64,000 bases of DNA, from the NCBI GenBank assembly GCA_027491395.1, contig JAOZFI010000041.1, positions 62,001 through 126,000 of the forward strand, written 5' to 3'. This DNA comes from Thermoproteota archaeon. Its GTDB lineage: Archaea; Korarchaeota; Korarchaeia; Korarchaeales; Korarchaeaceae. Both the position numbers and the translations under genes were made by a program. Every line of letters begins with the position of its first letter. Position 1 is the first letter of the stretch. Positions 25,906 to 34,376 of this stretch are shown here, piece after piece. Under the pieces are notes generated by a model that was given only the letters and a program-made list of their open reading frames with translations, had not been told where the DNA came from and ran no database searches.

Positions 25906-27140
25906 CCACGCCAGCTCTTCAAGTATCTCTCCTGCTCTTTTGTTAGGGTATCTATCTCTATCCCCATGGACGCCAGCTTGAGCCTAGCCACCTCCTCATC
26001 TATGCTCCTCGGAACCGAGTGCACCTCTGGCTTTAGGTTCCTCCCCTCTTTGATCAGGTACTCGACAGCTAGGGCCTGATTGGAGAAGCTCATGTCCATG
26101 ACCTCGCTTGGATGCCCCTCCGCAGCAACCAGATTCACGAGTCTGCCCTCCGCCAACAGGTAGATCCTCCTCCCGTTGGGAAGCAAGTACTCTTTCACGT
26201 TATCCCTCATCCCCCTCTTGGAGAGGGCCATTAGCTCCAAGTCCTTGACCGATACCTCCACATCGAAGTGTCCCGCATTAGCCAGAATGGCTCCGTCCTT
26301 CATCAGGCTTATGTGCTCCGCTTTAATTACATCCTTGTTTCCCGTGGCGGTTACGAAGATGTCCCCTACCTTAGCCGCCTCCTTCATTGGCATAACTAAG
26401 TAGCCGTCCATGGCAGCCATCAGGGCCTTTATGGGATCGATCTCCGTTACTATGACCTTGGCACCCATTCCGCGGGCTCTCATGGCTATTCCCCGACCGA
26501 CATGTCCGTATCCGGCTACCACGAAGTATTTACCGGCTATCATAACATTAGTCGCCCTCAGAATACCGTCGATCGTACTCTGGCCAGTTCCATAGACGTT
26601 ATCGAAGTTCCACTTAGTCTCCGCGTTGTTAACCGCTATAACCGGGTACTTGAGCACCCCATCCCTAGCTAGGGACTCTATCCTGAGGACACCAGTGGTG
26701 GTCTCCTCGGTCCCGCCGATCACATCGTCAGCGAATCCCTTCTCGTGGGCCATCACCGTAATGTCCCCACCATCGTCCATCGTGATGTGAGGTTTGCAGC
26801 TCAACGCTTTCTCTATTGCCCAGAAGTACTCTTCCTCGCTCATCCCCCTCCAAGCGTACACATCTATTCCCCCCTCTGAGAGGGCCGCCGCGACGTCATC
26901 CTGAGTGGAGAGGGGATTCGATGCCGACAGGCAGACCTCCGCCCCACCCTCCTTCAATGTCAATACTAGGACAGCCGTTTCCTTGGTGACATGGAGGCAC
27001 GCAGCTATTCTGATGCCCTCTAAGGGCCTCTCCTTGGAGAATCTCTCCGATATTGTGTCCAACACGGGCATATGGGCCTTGGCCCATTCTATTTTCAACG
27101 CGCCCTTCTCAGCTAGGCCGGGATCCTTGACCTTAGGCAT
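25902..27140 (-). CDS. ahcY: S-adenosylhomocysteinase
   Basis: This 412-residue SahH hydrolyses or interconverts S-adenosylhomocysteine, relieving product inhibition of methyltransferases. Seen: the [11 protein letters not shown]-terminus, DDGGDITV, the catalytic lysine region [18 protein letters not shown], the NAD-binding [22 protein letters not shown], and NAGHFDVEV near the C-terminus. Its length is typical of archaeal forms. It heads an operon with the radical SAM and MIP18 genes. Confidence 0.95.
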   Translation of the reverse strand: MPKVKDPGLAEKGALKIEWAKAHMPVLDTISERFSKERPLEGIRIAACLHVTKETAVLVLTLKEGGAEVCLSASNPLSTQDDVAAALSEGGIDVYAWRGMSEEEYFWAIEKALSCKPHITMDDGGDITVMAHEKGFADDVIGGTEETTTGVLRIESLARDGVLKYPVIAVNNAETKWNFDNVYGTGQSTIDGILRATNVMIAGKYFVVAGYGHVGRGIAMRARGMGAKVIVTEIDPIKALMAAMDGYLVMPMKEAAKVGDIFVTATGNKDVIKAEHISLMKDGAILANAGHFDVEVSVKDLELMALSKRGMRDNVKEYLLPNGRRIYLLAEGRLVNLVAAEGHPSEVMDMSFSNQALAVEYLIKEGRNLKPEVHSVPRSIDEEVARLKLASMGIEIDTLTKEQERYLKSWRG

Positions 27141-27176
27141 GTCGCATCGCTTAGCTAGTAGGTGAGGAAATAAAAA

Positions 27177-27398
27177 TCACTCCCTCTTTGCTATCTGGAC
27201 CAGCCAGTGATCCCCTCTCTTCACGACGGCCTTTAATATGTGACCGGTCCTCTTTACCCAGTCGTAAACCTCGTCTACCGATTCCTTATCATTAATGAGA
27301 AAGTTTACCGTCTCACCTGGGGAGGCTTTCTTCACGGTCTTCGCTATCTGTATTATCGGATAGGGGCTCCTCTTACCCCTCAGATCGATGGTCCTCAT
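27177..27398 (-). CDS. TusA/SirA-like protein lacking the catalytic cysteine
   Basis: This 73-residue protein keeps the TusA fold: an N-terminal IDLRGKRSPYPIIQIAKTV and a C-terminal VKRTGHILKAVV strand-helix pattern. TusA proteins carry persulfide sulfur on the Cys of their CPxP motif; here the motif is SPYP with Ser11, so sulfur transfer in the usual way is not possible. Its start ATGA overlaps the stop of the acetyltransferase gene. A regulatory or different carrier role is possible but unknown. Confidence 0.75.
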   Translation of the reverse strand: MRTIDLRGKRSPYPIIQIAKTVKKASPGETVNFLINDKESVDEVYDWVKRTGHILKAVVKRGDHWLVQIAKRE

Positions 27399-27925
27399 AT
27401 TCTCACAACCCTCCTCCCTAGCACCTCCTCAACGAGGGCCTCCTCCACCCCTTCATCTAACATCTTGTACATCAGATAGGCATCCTCCCCATCAGCATAG
27501 TAGGCGGGAATTATCCCGAGCTTCTTGTAGCCCATACCGTCGTACAGTTTTATCGCGGGCTCGTTGGAGACCCTTACCTCGAGGTAAACCGCGTCAGCCC
27601 CGTATCCCTTCAGACCCTTCTCCGCTCCCTCCATTAGTGCCTTGCCTATACCCTTCCTCCTGTGCTTCTTGCTCACAGCTATGGAGAGGACGTGGCCAAG
27701 CAGGATAGTCTGATCCCTAGCGTAATAGCTCTCGACCCTGCACATCACGTATCCAACGACCTTACCGTCATCGTCTTCCGCCACCAAGAAGCTGTTCGGG
27801 AACCTCCTGTAGTTCTCTATGAAGAAATAGCTGGGGTAGTTCTCAGGCAAGAAGACCCTGTTGATGCGCTCAACCTCCTCCAAGTCCTCGGGCTTGAAGG
27901 GTCTTATCCTGTAGCCTTGGAGCAT
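27395..27925 (-). CDS. RimI-like GNAT N-acetyltransferase
   Basis: This is a GNAT-fold protein with the acetyl-CoA loop HRRKGIGKALM, a preceding VLSIAVSKK strand, and YLEVRVSNEPAIKLYDGMGYKK, all typical of archaeal N-alpha-acetyltransferases (RimI/Ard1-like). It probably acetylates protein N-termini. An open frame begins at 27949, but that codon lies upstream of the predicted RNA start; the TATA-like CATATATTTTAA at 27947-27959 places transcription near 27929, so the ATG at 27925 is the likely start. The TusA-like gene overlaps its end. Confidence 0.88.
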   Translation of the reverse strand: MLQGYRIRPFKPEDLEEVERINRVFLPENYPSYFFIENYRRFPNSFLVAEDDDGKVVGYVMCRVESYYARDQTILLGHVLSIAVSKKHRRKGIGKALMEGAEKGLKGYGADAVYLEVRVSNEPAIKLYDGMGYKKLGIIPAYYADGEDAYLMYKMLDEGVEEALVEEVLGRRVVRI

Positions 27926-27946
27926 CACATGGAATTTCAACGAGAT

Positions 27947-27959
27947 CATATATTTTAAA
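27947..27959. promoter_or_regulatory. Shared divergent TATA element, GNAT / M50 protease
   Basis: CATATATTTTAAA lies midway between start codons at 27925 (reverse) and 27980 (forward), about 26-28 nt from each. Both mRNAs would be leaderless or nearly so. Confidence 0.55.
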
Positions 27960-27979
27960 CGAATGGTGCAGGATCTCTT

Positions 27980-29050
27980 ATGTCGAAAATACCACCCTCA
28001 GTGGAGGATGTAGTGGCTAAGAGTTTCGAAGTGAAAGATGTGGTCTATTATGAGGATAAGGTGGAGTTCTTACTGCAGGAGATAAGCCCCTTCGAGACCG
28101 GGCCCCTTTTCAAGAGTCTGTATATGAAGTTAACCGAGATGGACCTTCTCCCCAAGCTGTTTCACGATGGGGAGAATCTCAAGTTGCTCGTATTCCCCAT
28201 TCCCGAAAAGCTGGGTGTCAGTGATAAGTTGAGATATGCCCTCTCTGCGGTTACCGTCGCTGCTGTCCTCTTCTCTGCTTGGATTATCTCAGATGGAACT
28301 GCCTCTCTCTTGAGAGAATTAGGGATGCAGGTGGATATACTCAGCTCCACAATCTTCCACTCGCTCGGGATACTGGCCTTCCTGCTGGTGCACGAGCTGG
28401 GCCACTCGCTCAGGTGGGAGGGCAAGTACAAGGTGGACCTGATGATTCCGGCGCCTCCCCCTCCCCTCGGATTCGGCACCTTGGGGGACCTGCTCGTGAG
28501 GGACAGGCCCTTCATCAACAGGGAAGAGCAGCAGGATGTGGCGCTTTACGGTTTACTAGCGGGCCTCTCGATCGGTTTGATAATCTCCCTCTTGGGGCTC
28601 CTCCAATCGGTTCCCGTTCCATCGGATGTAGCTTCAACTTGGATAGAGGAAGGGAAAGCTGGAATGCTACCGACCCCCCTCGTCTTCCTGCTGATGGAAG
28701 TCGCCCTCTCTCCTGGCGGCGGGAACATGTTCCTGCTGTCACCTCTGGCGCTCGCCGGTTTGGGTGCCCTGCTGATATCTTTCTTCCTGTCAATGCCCAT
28801 CATCCCATGGGACGGAGGTCACGTAGCCAGTTCACTCACCGGAGGCAGGATGAGATGGCTCGAATGGATAGCAGTCTTGGGGATGATACTCATCAACCCA
28901 CTATTGGGCGCCCTGATGCTGATAGCCAAGTTGATGCCAGCCTATCCTGCGGTGTTGGATGAGTATAGTGAGGTACCGCAGAGAAAGAAGAGGAGAGGAT
29001 TATTCCTTTACCTGCTAATATTAATGATCTCGGTGCCCGTCCTCCAATAA
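27980..29050 (+). CDS. Intramembrane M50-family metalloprotease (site-2-protease-like)
   Basis: HELGH (138-142) in a transmembrane helix gives the zinc site, and PWDGGH (from 276) supplies the third ligand Asp278, in a variant of the LDG motif. Several hydrophobic segments (about 85-103, 125-142, 188-210, 252-274, 292-315, 337-354) make it an integral membrane protein. The cytoplasmic N-terminal 80 residues resemble those of EGY1-like archaeal and plastid relatives. It would cut membrane-embedded substrates; none is identified here. A coiled-coil gene follows after 32 nt. Confidence 0.88.
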   Translation: MSKIPPSVEDVVAKSFEVKDVVYYEDKVEFLLQEISPFETGPLFKSLYMKLTEMDLLPKLFHDGENLKLLVFPIPEKLGVSDKLRYALSAVTVAAVLFSAWIISDGTASLLRELGMQVDILSSTIFHSLGILAFLLVHELGHSLRWEGKYKVDLMIPAPPPPLGFGTLGDLLVRDRPFINREEQQDVALYGLLAGLSIGLIISLLGLLQSVPVPSDVASTWIEEGKAGMLPTPLVFLLMEVALSPGGGNMFLLSPLALAGLGALLISFFLSMPIIPWDGGHVASSLTGGRMRWLEWIAVLGMILINPLLGALMLIAKLMPAYPAVLDEYSEVPQRKKRRGLFLYLLILMISVPVLQ

Positions 29051-29082
29051 ATTAAAAACTAACTTTCCACAGGCAGGATTGG

Positions 29083-29898
29083 ATGGACCACGAAGATTAC
29101 GACGAGAAGCTAGCTGAAAAGGAGGAGCTAGAGGAGAGGATAACCGAGCTCAGAGATCTGGTCACTAAATTAAGCGCCGAGACCGAGAAGCTAAACACGA
29201 GACATGAGACCCTCCTAAAGGGTATAGAGGACCTCCAGAGAAGGAAACTATCATTGGAGGACGAGATAACAAGGAGAAGGGCTGAACTGAGCCATCTAGA
29301 ATCCCAGATCGAGGAGTTGGAGAGGGACTTGGATGTTCTCAAGGAGGGGAGGGAGAGACTCAGGTCCGAGTACAACTCCCTAGAGTCCAGAAAATCGGTG
29401 CTGGAATCGGAGGTGTCTTCGCTTGGGGCTAAAATAGAATCCATGAGGAGAGAGGAATCTTCCCTGAAGGAGAGGATAAAGGAGCTCAGAAACCAAGTGA
29501 GGAAGCTTGAGAGCCAGAAGACTGTCCTGCTGGGAGAGATAGAGGAGCTCAGAAACATAAGGAACGACCTAGCCGAGGATATAAGGAAGATGGCCGAACA
29601 CATAAAGGAAGCCGCTCGAAACCTTACATCAGGCAGTGGACCACTGATCGAGGAGCTAAGGAAGATGTCCGACACGCTCAGGGACTACAAATCCGGACTG
29701 AATGGTCTGTCAGAGGAGTTGAGGGACCTCTCATCCTTCTTATCCAATCTTGAGTCTAGGCAGAGGCTATTAGAAACTCTGGATAGGGAAATCGAGGCGA
29801 GGAGAGCTAGGATAGACCTACTAAGGGCGGAAGAGGAGAGGTTGAGGAGATCCATATCCCAACTGGGCGGGCGCGGACTCGAGCCCCAAGAGGGATAA
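29083..29898 (+). CDS. Coiled-coil protein of unknown function
   Basis: I do not recognise a family. Nearly all 271 residues form charged heptad-repeat helix rich in Glu, Lys, Arg and Leu, with a short break around residues 175-190 (LTSGSGPLIEE). There is no signal peptide, membrane helix or catalytic motif. TATA-like AATTAAAAA (29049-29057) about 30 nt before the ATG suggests its own leaderless transcript. Its length and coil suggest a scaffold or filament. I see no evidence that it is a CdvA or SMC fragment. Confidence 0.7.
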   Translation: MDHEDYDEKLAEKEELEERITELRDLVTKLSAETEKLNTRHETLLKGIEDLQRRKLSLEDEITRRRAELSHLESQIEELERDLDVLKEGRERLRSEYNSLESRKSVLESEVSSLGAKIESMRREESSLKERIKELRNQVRKLESQKTVLLGEIEELRNIRNDLAEDIRKMAEHIKEAARNLTSGSGPLIEELRKMSDTLRDYKSGLNGLSEELRDLSSFLSNLESRQRLLETLDREIEARRARIDLLRAEEERLRRSISQLGGRGLEPQEG

Positions 29899-29937
29899 GT
29901 TAAAAATGAGGCATCCGACTAACACGGGGTATCTGCT

Positions 29938-30195
29938 ATGAGCGCGGAAAAGGCAGAGAAGGTAATCAGGGAAATAGAGGTTAAACCCTCCGTCCTAGAG
30001 CAGATCAAGAAGGAGGTCCAGAGATCCAAGGTAGTCACGCCTCAATCCCTCGCCCTGAAGTATAATATCCGGGTGAGTGTCGCTAGGAGATTACTGCGCG
30101 AGTTCGAGAAGGAGGGGCTCGTAATATATGTCGATGGCAATTCGAGGATAAGGATTTATAGGGGAACCAAGGCTAAGGCCCCGAAGGAGGGGTGA
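29938..30195 (+). CDS. rps25e: Ribosomal protein S25e
   Basis: This 85-residue protein matches S25e: KKEVQRSKVVTPQSLALKYNIRVSVARRLLREFEKEGLV is its winged-helix core and a basic C-terminus follows. It sits on the small subunit head. Among archaea S25e is mainly found in TACK and related lineages, which supports the taxonomic reading. Confidence 0.9.
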   Translation: MSAEKAEKVIREIEVKPSVLEQIKKEVQRSKVVTPQSLALKYNIRVSVARRLLREFEKEGLVIYVDGNSRIRIYRGTKAKAPKEG

Positions 30196-30212
30196 ACTCT
30201 TAACCCTTCTTT

Positions 30213-30632
30213 GTGAATTTTCCCTCCTCGGGGGTGAAACTATATTTGAGGAATAGATCAGAAGGGGTAGAGAAGTATCTTATATACATCAGATCCGGCA
30301 GTTTATTAAAAGAAGTTTCCGTAGAATTCCTGAGGCACCTCTCCCCTATAACGATAGAGAGGCTCTACAGGAACCTCCCGCTGCAGGGCATGGTGGTAAG
30401 GGACAACAACCTGATATACATCTCAGCCCCCATAGATACGAGGTTGGAGAAACCGAGGAATCGACTGAGGAAAGGGCATGTGGCCTATTCTCCCTCTAAG
30501 AAGATGATAATGATAGCATTGGAGGACGTTAGACTCAATGAAAGCGTTAACTCGCTCGGTAGAGTGGTCGAGGGGCTGGAAGAGCTTGAAAAACTGAGAA
30601 CCGGCAATATGGTGAGGTTGGAGAGGGAATGA
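30213..30632 (+). CDS. Cyclophilin-like fold protein (DUF369-type)
   Basis: The C-terminal half, RKGHVAYSPSKKMIMIALED followed by NSLGRVVEGLEELEKLRTGNMVRL, matches the small cyclophilin-like family of TM1367 (PF04126), known for its fold but not its function. The start is uncertain: GTG 30213 is the first open codon, and GTG 30234 (VKLYLRN) begins the natural first strand. Its stop overlaps the next gene's ATG by 4 nt, so it is probably coupled to the metallo-hydrolase. Confidence 0.65.
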   Translation: MNFPSSGVKLYLRNRSEGVEKYLIYIRSGSLLKEVSVEFLRHLSPITIERLYRNLPLQGMVVRDNNLIYISAPIDTRLEKPRNRLRKGHVAYSPSKKMIMIALEDVRLNESVNSLGRVVEGLEELEKLRTGNMVRLERE

Positions 30633-31282
30633 TCTCCTTTCTCTGGAAGGGATGCTCGGCGATCCTACTCAGGGTGCAGGACCTCAACCTGCTGATGGAT
30701 CCGGGCGATCACTTCGCCATAGAGGAGCTACACAGCATCGCTGCTTGGGTGGATGCCGTATTCTATACCCACGAGCACACCGGGCACTTCGATCCGGATT
30801 TTCTCAGCTCTCTGATAAGGGAATTCTCCCCGTACATGATCGTGAATAAGGGGGTCTTCAGGACCATAAGGAGGTGGGTGGACTGGGATCGACTGATCAA
30901 GCTGAAGGAAGGGGAGAGTACCGAGGTTCTAGGGATTAGAGTTCACGCGCTCAGGGCCGTGCATCCCGGAGTTCATCCCGTGGTGTTCCTGCTGGAGATC
31001 GGAGGTAAAGCAATATTTCACGGCGATAGCTCGGGATTCTCCCACATGTTCGAGGCCTTTTCCCCTGTGGATCTGGCCTTCGTACCCTCAGGGAGTCCCT
31101 CCCCAAATGCCAATCCTAAGGAGGCAGTGAGGATAATCAGGGCCCTAGTACCTAGAGTAGTAGTACCTTTCCACGGGGACTCCTCGGAGCTCCAAGAAGT
31201 GGAGAAGAGGGTGAGGTTGGCGAATCTCAACACCGAGGTGGTCTTGCCCGAGCCCGGCGAGCTGATCACGCTCGAGATTTGA
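30629..31282 (+). CDS. Metallo-beta-lactamase-fold protein with altered HxHxDH motif
   Basis: This 217-residue MBL-fold protein resembles the UPF0173 group. The metal motif reads THEHTGHFD, so His48, His50 and His53 are present but the usual Asp is Gly52, which would remove one ligand of the second metal. HPGVHP, HGDSSG and PFHGDS give further candidate ligands. It might be a one-metal hydrolase or have lost activity. A UPF0173 protein with a complete motif lies at 42005. It converges on thiL with a 17-bp overlap. Confidence 0.78.
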   Translation: MISFLWKGCSAILLRVQDLNLLMDPGDHFAIEELHSIAAWVDAVFYTHEHTGHFDPDFLSSLIREFSPYMIVNKGVFRTIRRWVDWDRLIKLKEGESTEVLGIRVHALRAVHPGVHPVVFLLEIGGKAIFHGDSSGFSHMFEAFSPVDLAFVPSGSPSPNANPKEAVRIIRALVPRVVVPFHGDSSELQEVEKRVRLANLNTEVVLPEPGELITLEI

Positions 31283-32237
31283 AGTGTTCCCATCCCCCCT
31301 CCTCAACTTCCTCTACCTTACCATCCAGTCTCACGAAGACTCCCCTATCCTCCACCACTCTACCGATCCTGATTAGGGAGAGGCCCTCCTTGGAGAATTC
31401 CTCCTCTAGAGAATAGACCCTGTCTTGAGGAACGGAGAATACTATCTCATACTCCTCTCCTCCATGAAAAGCTACCTCCACCGGATCGATCCTTCCCTTA
31501 GAAGCGAGCATCTCCACCATTGGGTGGAGAGGAATCCTCTCAACTAAGAATCCAAATCCACTCGCTCTAGAGAGTTCCTCGAGCGACCAATAGAGCCCGT
31601 CGCTGCTATCAACTGATGATGAGGCATAAGCTGATGCAGCGATACCCTCTTGGATTCGAGCTATCGGTTCGTAAGCCGCCTTCAAGGCTTCAACCCTCAC
31701 ATCGCTTGGCAAGTCCATGCCCCCGAGGAGGTGCTGGAAGGCCAGCCAAGTGAGTCCAAACCAACCCGTAGTGAACAGCACATCTCCCGGCTTTGCTCCA
31801 GACCTCTTCACCAAGTTACTCTCGATTTTACCCACTGCGAAGCCTGCAATCACGAGTTCTCTCGATTCTCCAAGGTCCCCACCGACGAAGTAGGCGCCGA
31901 ATTCCCTAGATCCCTCCTCCAATCCCTTCACCACAGAGATAAACTCCTCGTCGCTCATATCCCTGCTTAGTCCAGCGGAGGCCATGAAGAAGAGAGGTCT
32001 AGCTCCCTTAGCAGCCAGATCTGAGAAGTTGGAGACCACGCACTTCCTGGCCAACTGCCTGAGGCTCATCCCCGGTAATAGATCGGTCGCCTCAGCCACC
32101 ATGTCGGTATTAAACACGTAGATCCCATCGACCAGCCTCCTAGCTGAAGCATCATCTCTACCGGGTTCTAGAAGCTCCTCAGGATCCCTACTGATGATCT
32201 CTCTGATCAGATCGATGAGTTCCCTTTCCGGTCTCAC
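31266..32237 (-). CDS. thiL: Thiamine-monophosphate kinase
   Basis: This 323-residue ThiL phosphorylates thiamine monophosphate to the diphosphate cofactor. Seen: GRDDASA, VFNTDMVAEATDLLPGMS, a KCVVSNFSDLAAKGARPLFF ATP/metal block, YFVGGDLGES, VDSSDGLYWSLEEL and AFHGGEEYEI, in family order. The GTG start at 32237 lies about 26 nt from a shared TATA element. TPP is needed by IorA, encoded at 59.6-61.5 kb. Confidence 0.92.
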   Translation of the reverse strand: MRPERELIDLIREIISRDPEELLEPGRDDASARRLVDGIYVFNTDMVAEATDLLPGMSLRQLARKCVVSNFSDLAAKGARPLFFMASAGLSRDMSDEEFISVVKGLEEGSREFGAYFVGGDLGESRELVIAGFAVGKIESNLVKRSGAKPGDVLFTTGWFGLTWLAFQHLLGGMDLPSDVRVEALKAAYEPIARIQEGIAASAYASSSVDSSDGLYWSLEELSRASGFGFLVERIPLHPMVEMLASKGRIDPVEVAFHGGEEYEIVFSVPQDRVYSLEEEFSKEGLSLIRIGRVVEDRGVFVRLDGKVEEVEEGGWEHFKSRA

Positions 32238-32254
32238 GATACGAAGATCCCGAC

Positions 32255-32266
32255 TAAATGTTAAAT
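32255..32266. promoter_or_regulatory. Shared divergent TATA element, thiL / COG2403 gene
   Basis: TAAATGTTAAAT lies about 25 nt from the thiL GTG (32237) and about 35 nt from the ATG at 32298, which has a GGTGG ribosome-binding sequence. The 60-bp spacer has no other TATA. Confidence 0.45.
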
Positions 32267-32297
32267 CTCTTTCCTAATGAGGAGGCTAGGTGGTCGC

Positions 32298-33619
32298 ATG
32301 GTTAAGAAGGTCGTCATAATGGGGGCCGCAGGCCGCGATTTCCACAACTTCAACGTCTTCTTCCGGGACAATGAGGATTACCGGGTGGTCGCCTTCACGG
32401 CGGCCCAGCTACCCGATATAGCAGGCAGGATATACCCGCCCGAGCTGGCAGGTAGGCTTTACCCAGAGGGCATACCCATAGTCCCGGAGGAGGATCTCCC
32501 TAGGCTGATAAGGGAGCAGAGAGTTGACTTAGTCGTCTTCTCTTACAGCGACGTCTCTCACCAGTACTTGATGGAAAGGGCTGCGGTAGCTCAGGCCAAC
32601 GGCGCCGATTTCATGCTGCTAGGTCCTAAGAGCACCATGCTTGAGTCGGAGAAGCCCATCATTGCTGTCACAGCCGTCAGGACGGGGGCTGGGAAGAGCC
32701 CAACCAGCCGGAGGATATCCAAGATACTGAAACAGAGAGGGCTCAAGGTAGCGGTAGTCAGGCATCCTATGCCCTACGGAGACCTGAAGAAGCAAGTGGT
32801 CCAGAAATTCACCTCCCTAGGGACCTAGACAGGTATAACGCCACTATTGAGGAGAGAGAGGACTACGAACCTCATCTGAAGCTGGGCAACGTGGTTCTGG
32901 CTGGAGTGGACTACGAGAAGGTGCTAAGGGAAGCGGAGAAGGAGGGAGACGTGATCCTGTGGGACGGTGGAAACAACGACTTCCCGTTCTTCAAGCCGGA
33001 CCTGATGATCACGGTAGCCGATCCCCTCAGAGCAGGGCATGAGCTTACATACTGGCCTGGCAGCGTGAACATCAGGATGGCGGATGTGGTAATAATAAGC
33101 AAGGTGGACACGGCAAGCTACACCCAAGTAAACGAGATCCTTGAGAACTTAGAGAGGGTCAACCCTAAGGCTAGAGTGATCACCGCCGCCATGCCCTATA
33201 TGGTCGAGGAGCCCGAGCTGGTGGAGGGCCGGAGGGTAGTGGTGGTGGAGGACGGCCCGACGGTCACCCACGGCGAGATGGGCTACGGTGCTGGATATTT
33301 GATGGCGAAGAGGCTTCATGCTGAAGTAATTGATCCCAGACCCTACGCAGTCGGGTCCATAAAGGAGGTATACGATAAGTACCCGCATCTGGGACCCGTG
33401 CTACCGGCGATGGGCTACAGCAATAGGCAGATGCGTGAGCTGGAGGAGACGATTAACGCGATACCTGCGGAAGCGGTTGTCCTAGGAACACCAACTGACT
33501 TGGGCAGGTATCTGAAGATAGACAAGCCAACGGCCCATGTGAAGTATGAACTACAAGAGATAGGGCCACTCACCTTGGACAAGGTAATCGACGATTTCCT
33601 AGAAAGGGTGAGACTTTGA
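32298..33619 (+). pseudogene. COG2403 / cyclic 2,3-diphosphoglycerate synthetase-like GTPase, frameshifted
   Basis: Two frames together make one full-length protein. Frame 1 (32298-32828) ends KQVVQKFTSLGT-stop. The next frame continues without loss from GAC at 32822: DLDRYNATIEEREDYEPHLK, running to 33619. The break lies at or near the GGG run 32820-32822; adding one G would restore the frame. The P-loop TGAGKSPTSRR and the later DVILWDGGNNDFPF and ISKVDTASY are conserved. No other decay is seen, so a sequencing or assembly deletion is likely; a real frameshift or recoding is the alternative. Family members are cPGS or predicted GTPases of uncertain role. Confidence 0.85.
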
Positions 33620-34368
33620 ATGGAAGGGAGAGGAGGATCTGGCTCCTCACATGGAAGGAGTTCAAGGAAGCTTTGGAGGATACGGACCTAGTTATACTAC
33701 CCATGGGCGTCAGCGAGGCTCATGGAAACCACCTGCCTCTGGGCACTGACTTCATCATACCTGAATGGATAGCGGAGTGGCTGGCCGAGGAGCTGAATGC
33801 ACTGATCGCACCCCCCATAAGATACGGGGTCGTTACTGGCCTCTCTGGGTATTGGGGGTCTATGAGCGTGAGGGAGAGCACCTTGGAGGCGCTCACGTAC
33901 GACGTACTGACCGAACTCTCCAACAACGGATTCGAGCGGGTGATAATACTCAACGGTCACGGTGGTTCCGGTCAAGTTAGGGCGATCACCAATGCCATGA
34001 AGAGAGCTTGGAGGGAATTGGGCCTCAAGAGTCTGATGGTGATGTGGTGGGAGCTCTCCTCAGACATCACGGAGGAACTGCTCGGTGGCAGTGGCGGACA
34101 CGCGGGTGTCGATGAGACAGCTATGGTGATGGCAGTTGATCCTAGCCTAGTGAAGGGGAAGATGGAGAAGGAGGAGATATACAGGTTGAGGAAGGGTATA
34201 TCCCCCACGCCGATGCCCGGATCCATACTCTCATATGACGACGGGTTCGTCGATGCCATCCCGTCCCCCGACAAAGCGGAAGAGTTCGCTAAGAAGCTAC
34301 TTGAGAGAATAAAGGAGGAAATAGAGAAGATCTTGGATGGATGGGACAGACAGGACATTCTGGTATAA
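33616..34368 (+). CDS. Creatininase-family amidohydrolase
   Basis: This 250-residue protein has the family metal ligands: PMGVSEAHGNHLPLGTD (Glu, His, Asp), ILNGHGGSG (His), and GGHAGVDETAM (Glu). The family includes creatininase and the archaeal FAPy deformylase of riboflavin and F420 synthesis. Which activity applies cannot be settled here. The start is TTG overlapping the upstream TGA at 33616-33619, implying coupling to the COG2403 gene, which further argues that gene is meant to be read through. Confidence 0.85.
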   Translation: MNGRERRIWLLTWKEFKEALEDTDLVILPMGVSEAHGNHLPLGTDFIIPEWIAEWLAEELNALIAPPIRYGVVTGLSGYWGSMSVRESTLEALTYDVLTELSNNGFERVIILNGHGGSGQVRAITNAMKRAWRELGLKSLMVMWWELSSDITEELLGGSGGHAGVDETAMVMAVDPSLVKGKMEKEEIYRLRKGISPTPMPGSILSYDDGFVDAIPSPDKAEEFAKKLLERIKEEIEKILDGWDRQDILV

Positions 34369-34376
34369 ACGCGGCT

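Noticed and set aside
28279-28962. 227-codon forward ORF inside the M50 protease gene
   Set aside because: It lies in an alternate frame of a convincing protease with HELGH; its composition is low-complexity Gly/Pro/Arg and it is not protein-like.
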